Source: Pseudomonadota bacterium
Lineage (GTDB): Bacteria; Pseudomonadota; Gammaproteobacteria; Enterobacterales; Enterobacteriaceae
Assembly (NCBI GenBank): GCA_023454395.1
Contig: JAEYFY010000044.1
Coordinates: 1 to 6,412, forward strand
DNA length: 6,412 nucleotides
Direction of reading: 5' to 3'
The notes under the pieces are model-generated. The model was not told the DNA's origin and did no database searches. It saw nothing but the letters and a program-made list of their open reading frames with translations. A program made the position numbers and the translations under genes. This document shows positions 1 through 6,412 of this stretch, piece by piece (position 1 is the stretch's first letter; each line of letters opens with the position of its first letter).

Positions 1-1208
1 CTCAATATGATGTAAAAACCAATTTATGGGGTTATGTGGTAAGTGAATTGAAAATGGACCTCCCTGAAAATGAAAGGATCTCGCAGCAAGAATTATATTT
101 TTTAAATAATCCCAAACATATACAGAGTGTTGCTTCTCGTGCTGAACCTTATATGTATTCGATTATTGATGAAATTGAAAAACGTGAATTACCGATGGAA
201 CTTGCACTTGTTCCTGTCGTTGAAAGTGCGTTTAATCCCCATGTTACCTCTTCTGCAAATGCCGCTGGTTTATGGCAATTTGTACCGATAACCGGTAATT
301 ACTATGGTTTGGCACAAAACCAATGGTATGACGGTCGTCGTGATGTTATGGCATCAACTAAAGCAGCCCTTGATTTACTAGAGCGCTTGTATGTGATGTT
401 CGATAGTGATTGGGCACTTGCCCTTGCTGCTTATAACGCAGGCGAAGGTCGTGTTATGCAAGCAATAAAGGCAAATGAGAGTCAAAACTTACCAACAGAC
501 TATTGGTCGCTTTCTTTACCTAAAGAAACGATGAATTATGTGCCGAAAATTCTCGCGTTGAGCAAAGTTATTCGTGAAAACGAACAGACCATTACTTTTC
601 CAAAAAGTAACTATCGAGATAAAGCATTAGCCTCATTTGATGTCGGCGAGCAAATTACGTTAAATAAAGTCGCTGAATTAAGTCAGTTACCTATTAATAC
701 CGTGAAAGATTATAACCCTGGTTATAAGCGTGGAATAACCGCACCGAATGGTCCTCATGTCATTATGTTGCCTCGCAATAAACTTGACCAATTCCGTAAC
801 GCTTTTGAGGATGAAGCGGTATTAGAAACAATTCGCTTGGCTGTTGCCAAAACGAATCAATCTATTAAGCAAGAAGGTGTTTATAAGGTTCGTTCAGGGG
901 ATTCGTTTTACGCTATTGCTCGTCGCTACAATATGAGTGTCAAAGACTTACAGCGTATTAATGGCTTGAATGCCAAGAGCACATTACTGGTTGGTCAAAC
1001 ATTAAAAATTCATAATGCAGGTAGTGTCAGTAATACCACGATAACGAAACCAGCAAAACCTTCACCCAGCTACTATAAAGTACGCCAAGGTGACTCTTAT
1101 TACAGTATTGCCCGTCGCCACGGCATTAACCTAAAACAGTTAATGAGCTGGAACGCTGACATTAAAATGTTAAAACCGGGTACCCAATTAACACTGTATA
1201 TAAAATAG
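1..1208 (+). CDS. mltD: Membrane-bound lytic murein transglycosylase D, 5'-truncated by the window edge
   Basis: MltD cleaves the glycan strands of peptidoglycan between MurNAc and GlcNAc with formation of 1,6-anhydroMurNAc, and normally acts as an outer-membrane lipoprotein. The frame is open to the left edge (first full codon at base 3). The residues before the GTG at 36 (ending in NLWGYV) still match the E. coli family, so that GTG is not the real start; roughly 60 N-terminal residues, including the lipoprotein signal, lie outside. Seen here are a GH23 lytic domain with the ESAFNPH motif (catalytic Glu codon at 222-224), GLWQFVP near 267 and AAYNAGEGRV at 426-455. Two C-terminal LysM peptidoglycan-binding domains follow (about 879-1013 and 1071-1205), joined by a Ser/Thr/Lys/Pro-rich linker. 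Two LysM repeats match the E. coli architecture. The stop is TAG. Both LysM repeats have aromatic residues (GDSFYAIA, GDSYYSIA) where E. coli has GDTLSSIA-type sequence, so a diverged orthologue or an MltD-like paralogue are both possible. Confidence 0.93.
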   Translation, partial: QYDVKTNLWGYVVSELKMDLPENERISQQELYFLNNPKHIQSVASRAEPYMYSIIDEIEKRELPMELALVPVVESAFNPHVTSSANAAGLWQFVPITGNYYGLAQNQWYDGRRDVMASTKAALDLLERLYVMFDSDWALALAAYNAGEGRVMQAIKANESQNLPTDYWSLSLPKETMNYVPKILALSKVIRENEQTITFPKSNYRDKALASFDVGEQITLNKVAELSQLPINTVKDYNPGYKRGITAPNGPHVIMLPRNKLDQFRNAFEDEAVLETIRLAVAKTNQSIKQEGVYKVRSGDSFYAIARRYNMSVKDLQRINGLNAKSTLLVGQTLKIHNAGSVSNTTITKPAKPSPSYYKVRQGDSYYSIARRHGINLKQLMSWNADIKMLKPGTQLTLYIK

Positions 1209-1229
1209 TTTTTGTACTTAAACGTTTTG

Positions 1230-1290
1230 AAAGCCATCAATATATTTAATACCTTAGCGGTGATAAATAGAGATGGCTTTTTCTTTATTA
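1230..1290 (+). terminator. Intrinsic terminator of mltD
   Basis: A perfect 9-bp stem, AAAGCCATC (1230-1238) with GATGGCTTT (1272-1280), begins 22 bases after the mltD stop and is followed by a T-rich tail (TTCTTTATTA). The 33-base interior is not plain loop. Bases 1243-1253 can pair with 1259-1269 (one mismatch, one G-U) around a 5-base loop, giving one long two-part hairpin. Its position and orientation fit the end of the mltD transcript. The T-run is interrupted by one C, so efficiency is uncertain. Confidence 0.75.
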
Positions 1291-1304
1291 TCAATGAGTC
1301 ACTC

Positions 1305-1331
1305 TTTTTATCCCTTTCATCCCTTTTATCC
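1305..1331 (+). repeat. Imperfect 9-bp tandem repeat, three units, pyrimidine-rich
   Basis: Three adjacent 9-base units read TTTTTATCC (1305-1313), CTTTCATCC (1314-1322) and CTTTTATCC (1323-1331). A related but looser stretch, TTTTGTCTATTCC, follows at 1332-1344. The + strand of this tract is almost purely pyrimidine. It sits between the mltD terminator and the transporter terminator. No function is assigned; it may be slippage-derived low-complexity sequence. Confidence 0.6.
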
Positions 1332-1403
1332 TTTTGTCTATTCCTTCTATTTTATTCTGCTTGAATATGGCTCCCCCCTTTACCATTGCAAATATTAGGC
1401 AAT

Positions 1404-1438
1404 AAAAAAAGCGCCTGATACTTAACTATCACGCGCTT
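1404..1438 (-). terminator. Intrinsic terminator of the DASS transporter gene
   Basis: On the minus strand the stem AAGCGC-G-TGATA pairs with TATCA-G-GCGCTT (bases 1409-1438, one internal G/G mismatch, 6-base loop) and is followed directly by seven more T residues (1410 down to 1404). It begins 37 bases after the transporter stop. On the + strand the same hairpin is followed by CATTTTT, so it may also act as a weaker back-up terminator for mltD, with which this gene converges. Confidence 0.9.
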
Positions 1439-1475
1439 CATTTTTATCTCTATTTGATTAATTTAGCACACTAAC

Positions 1476-2858
1476 TTATAGCCAGAAGAACCAAGCAAAC
1501 AGAGCGATAACTAAGATACATACTAAGTTCAGCACACCACCGACACGTACCATTTCACTTTGTTTAATGTAACCTGAACCAAAAACAATCGCATTTGGTG
1601 GAGTTGCAACAGGCAACATAAACGCACAAGATGCACCAATACCGATAATCATCGTTAACGCCATTACTGGCATACCTAATGCTTGTGCTACTGTTGCAAA
1701 GATAGGTACTAATAACGCGGCACTCGCAGTATTACTGGTAAATTCAGTTAATACGATGATAAAGGTTGTTACCGCAAGGATAATCACGAACCAGTGGCTT
1801 GCACCAAAGGTTTCCTTCATGAAATCTGCCATCACAAGGCTTGCACCAGAAGACTGTAAAATAGCGCTCAGTGTTAAACCACCACCGAATAGCATTAACA
1901 CACCCCACTCTGTATTCTCTTGGATTTGGCTCCAGCTTGCTACACCTGTGACACCGATAACAATTGCCGCACTAACCGCAATAACTGTATCTAAATCTTT
2001 TACACCACCAAGAGCACTGCTGATGAAAGAGCTGAAGATCCAGCAAAATACGGTAACTAAGAAGATAGTCATGGCGATAACACGTTTGTTATTCCACTCT
2101 AACACTTCTAATTTGAGGTCAAATTTATGTTTTAAATTAGGACGTAACATCAGGTACATCACAATAAACATGATAGGCAATAACACTAACATGATTGGAA
2201 TACCGTATTTCATCCACGTAATAAAATCTAAGTTCAATTGAGCCGCAGCAATCGCATTTGGTGGGCTACCAACCAACGTACCTAAGCCACCGATACTTGC
2301 ACTATAAGCAACACCTAATAATACGAATACGAAAGTATTACGCTCTGAACGAATATCTAAGTTGGATAAAATACCTAATACTAAAGGTAGCATCATCGCA
2401 GCCGTTGCTGTGTTACTGATCCACATTGAAAGTAATGCAGTTACACCAAATAACAACAATACCGCGATTGAAAGTTTACCTTTTGCAATCATCAGCAAGC
2501 GGTTAGCAATTAAGCGATCTAGCCCTTGAATATGAAGTGCTGTCGCTAATGCGAAGCCACCGAAGAATAAGAAAATGATGGGATTTGCAAATGATTTTAA
2601 TGACTCATTGGTATTCATTAGCCCGAGTACAACGGCTAATATAGGAATAAATAATGCTGTTATCGTAACGTGAATAGCTTCTGTCAGCCATAACACCCCA
2701 ACAAACACCATTAATGCTAAACCTGCATTGGCCTTTGGATCATAAGGTAAAAATTCTAGCAAAAGTAGTAATAACACCACATCGATAGCCAGAATAATTA
2801 ACCCTCGTTTGTTTATCGGGCTAGACTTCGCCGATGGGGCTAAATTGGATGCGTCCAT
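1476..2858 (-). CDS. DASS/SLC13-family sodium-coupled dicarboxylate symporter (VcINDY-like)
   Basis: This inner-membrane secondary transporter most likely imports C4-dicarboxylates (succinate, malate, fumarate) with Na+, by similarity to Vibrio cholerae VcINDY. It has 460 residues from the chosen start, the usual family length. Hydrophobic segments fill nearly the whole chain (for example about 19-37, 46-62, 129-164, 218-238, 260-276, 356-396 and 440-459). Both SNT motifs of the inverted repeat are intact: SNTATAAMMLP (Asn149) and SNTASAALLVP (Asn376). Their partner loops GSPPNAIA (from about 197) and TPPNAIVFGSG (from about 419) are also present. In the family these residues form the two Na+ sites and bind substrate carboxylates. 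The start is ATG 2858 (MDASNL), preceded by GTGGAG at ideal spacing; the in-frame ATG at 2873 has no Shine-Dalgarno. The gene has its own candidate promoter and terminator, with no partner gene. Substrate (dicarboxylate, citrate or sulfate) cannot be fixed from sequence alone, but the close match to VcINDY favours dicarboxylates. Confidence 0.92.
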   Translation of the reverse strand: MDASNLAPSAKSSPINKRGLIILAIDVVLLLLLLEFLPYDPKANAGLALMVFVGVLWLTEAIHVTITALFIPILAVVLGLMNTNESLKSFANPIIFLFFGGFALATALHIQGLDRLIANRLLMIAKGKLSIAVLLLFGVTALLSMWISNTATAAMMLPLVLGILSNLDIRSERNTFVFVLLGVAYSASIGGLGTLVGSPPNAIAAAQLNLDFITWMKYGIPIMLVLLPIMFIVMYLMLRPNLKHKFDLKLEVLEWNNKRVIAMTIFLVTVFCWIFSSFISSALGGVKDLDTVIAVSAAIVIGVTGVASWSQIQENTEWGVLMLFGGGLTLSAILQSSGASLVMADFMKETFGASHWFVIILAVTTFIIVLTEFTSNTASAALLVPIFATVAQALGMPVMALTMIIGIGASCAFMLPVATPPNAIVFGSGYIKQSEMVRVGGVLNLVCILVIALFAWFFWL

Positions 2859-2865
2859 GATAATA

Positions 2866-2869
2866 CTCC
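2866..2869 (-). promoter_or_regulatory. Ribosome binding site deciding the transporter start
   Basis: On the minus strand GGAG lies 7 bases before the ATG at 2858. The upstream in-frame ATG (2873) is preceded by AATGTTCATATCAGCTA, which has no purine-rich Shine-Dalgarno sequence. This favours initiation at 2858, five codons downstream of the longest possible frame. Confidence 0.75.
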
Positions 2870-2934
2870 ACATTAGCTGATATGAACATTGGATTCACTA
2901 AGCTTAAATTGTTAACGAAATAGGTTATATGTGA

Positions 2935-2963
2935 AATATAAAAACATTTCTCTCCATTGAAAA
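2935..2963 (-). promoter_or_regulatory. Candidate sigma-70 promoter for the transporter gene
   Basis: On the minus strand TTTTCA (2958-2963, 4 of 6 to the -35 consensus) is separated by 17 bases from TATATT (2935-2940, 5 of 6 to the -10 consensus). The predicted start of transcription is near 2928, giving a leader of about 70 bases before the ATG at 2858. The region is AT-rich, so chance matches are likely, and the call rests on the correct spacing and placement only. Confidence 0.4.
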
Positions 2964-3077
2964 CGCACAAAAGCCATATTTGGGATCTCATCCACGAGAA
3001 TTAACCAATTTATTAATAAAAGAGTAATAATTGAACACTATTTTCTCTTACGCATCACACTTTTTTAAAAGGCGTTA

Positions 3078-3091
3078 AGAATAAATATTCT
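3078..3091. repeat. Short AT-rich inverted repeat upstream of the transporter gene
   Basis: AGAATA (3078-3083) and TATTCT (3086-3091) form a perfect 6-bp dyad with a 2-base centre. On the minus strand it is preceded by two copies of ACAGAA separated by three A residues. It lies between the eno terminator and the transporter promoter candidate, about 150 bases upstream of the predicted start of transcription. It could be an operator half-pair or simply AT-rich chance symmetry. Confidence 0.3.
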
Positions 3092-3110
3092 GTTTTTTCT
3101 GTAAAAAACT

Positions 3111-3144
3111 AAAAAAAAGAGGAGAACGCAAGGTTCTCCTCTTT
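3111..3144 (-). terminator. Strong intrinsic terminator of eno
   Basis: A perfect 12-bp stem, AAAGAGGAGAAC (minus strand 3144-3133) with GTTCTCCTCTTT (3127-3116), has a 5-base loop and is followed by five more T residues (3115-3111). It starts 36 bases after the eno stop. This is a textbook Rho-independent terminator and separates the pyrG-eno unit from the downstream transporter gene. Confidence 0.95.
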
Positions 3145-3180
3145 CAGATTAATAAGATTTTTTAATCAAAGGTGCAAGAA

Positions 3181-6232
<3,052 letters not shown>

Positions 6233-6238
6233 GAACAC

Positions 6239-6267
6239 AGTATACCCGAACCTTATTTTCGCTACAA
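6239..6267 (-). promoter_or_regulatory. Candidate sigma-70 promoter of pyrG
   Basis: On the minus strand TTGTAG (6262-6267) and TATACT (6239-6244, 5 of 6 to the -10 consensus) are separated by exactly 17 bases. Transcription would begin near 6232, within or beside the run CCCG (minus strand 6233-6230). The -35 is weak (only TTG conserved), but AT-rich sequence lies just upstream. A second TATACT at about 6277-6282 lacks a usable -35. Bases 6268-6412 hold no gene or other feature I can support. Confidence 0.5.
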
Positions 6268-6412
6268 ACATTCTTAGTAGTATAAAGTTCTTTTTCATCA
6301 CGCCACTTATCCGTTTAAACACGAAAAAACAGTAAAAATTCAATTAACTAAACCCGTGAAAATATTTCTCAAGCATTTTAGCTTAATCCTTTCAGCTAAG
6401 ATATCACTTTTA

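Larger units (their letters stand above)
2859..3180. other. Intergenic region between eno and the transporter gene
   Basis: These 322 bases contain no convincing gene on either strand. They hold the eno terminator (3111-3144), a short AT-rich dyad (3078-3091), a candidate promoter (2935-2963) and the transporter leader with its ribosome binding site. The rest is AT-rich sequence with no further feature I can support. A TGTGA half-site on the minus strand (near 3054-3058) lacks a matching second half, so no CRP site is called. Confidence 0.7.

Noticed and set aside
1100..1294. 64-codon minus-strand open frame overlapping the mltD 3' end
   Set aside because: It overlaps the LysM-coding region of mltD antisense and covers the terminator. 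It has no recognisable domain.
1756..2241. 161-codon open frame on the + strand
   Set aside because: It lies entirely antisense to the well-supported DASS transporter. Its translation shows no recognisable family, so it is a shadow of the real gene.
3046..3064. CRP site upstream of the transporter (minus-strand TGTGATGCGTAAGAGA)
   Set aside because: The left half is good but the right half (AGAGA against TCACA) does not match, and it lies about 130 bases upstream of the predicted start of transcription.
6377..6400. Inverted repeat TTAGCT...AGCTAA as a terminator of a gene upstream of pyrG
   Set aside because: It has a short 6-7 bp stem with no T-run on either strand and no adjacent gene end visible in the window.

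Overview
The window is an ordinary chromosomal stretch from a low-GC (roughly 40 percent) gammaproteobacterium. The pyrG-eno pair and the near-identity of both proteins to the enterobacterial versions place it in Enterobacterales. The AT-rich base composition and the PyrG sequence (545 aa, beginning MKTNYIF) suggest the Proteus/Providencia/Morganella group (Morganellaceae). That family-level call comes from memory of the families and was not searched.

Layout: On the + strand, bases 1-1208 carry the 3' portion of a membrane-bound lytic murein transglycosylase D (mltD), whose 5' end lies outside the window. A long hairpin terminator follows it. Everything else is on the minus strand. Read in the direction of transcription (right to left), the order is: a 230-base pyrG upstream region with a candidate promoter; pyrG (CTP synthase); a 62-base gap with a perfect 11-bp hairpin; eno (enolase); a strong 12-bp intrinsic terminator; a 322-base gap with a candidate promoter; a VcINDY-like sodium-coupled dicarboxylate transporter (DASS/SLC13 family); and another intrinsic terminator. 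The transporter and mltD converge on 267 bases that hold one terminator for each gene and a short pyrimidine-rich tandem repeat.

Functionally, pyrG and eno form the conserved enterobacterial housekeeping pair (CTP synthesis and glycolysis). The transporter is a separate unit, because a strong terminator sits between eno and its promoter. It probably imports C4-dicarboxylates such as succinate or malate. MltD trims and remodels peptidoglycan at the inner face of the outer membrane. No direct functional link among the four genes is evident.

Two gene starts need setting inside longer open frames. Eno starts at 4482 (433 aa) and the transporter at 2858 (460 aa), each with a well-placed Shine-Dalgarno sequence. 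I saw no mobile element, CRISPR array, tRNA or rRNA, and no sign of an undescribed multi-gene system. The points worth a second look are small: the pyrG leader, the pyrG-eno hairpin, the gene neighbourhood and the short repeats.
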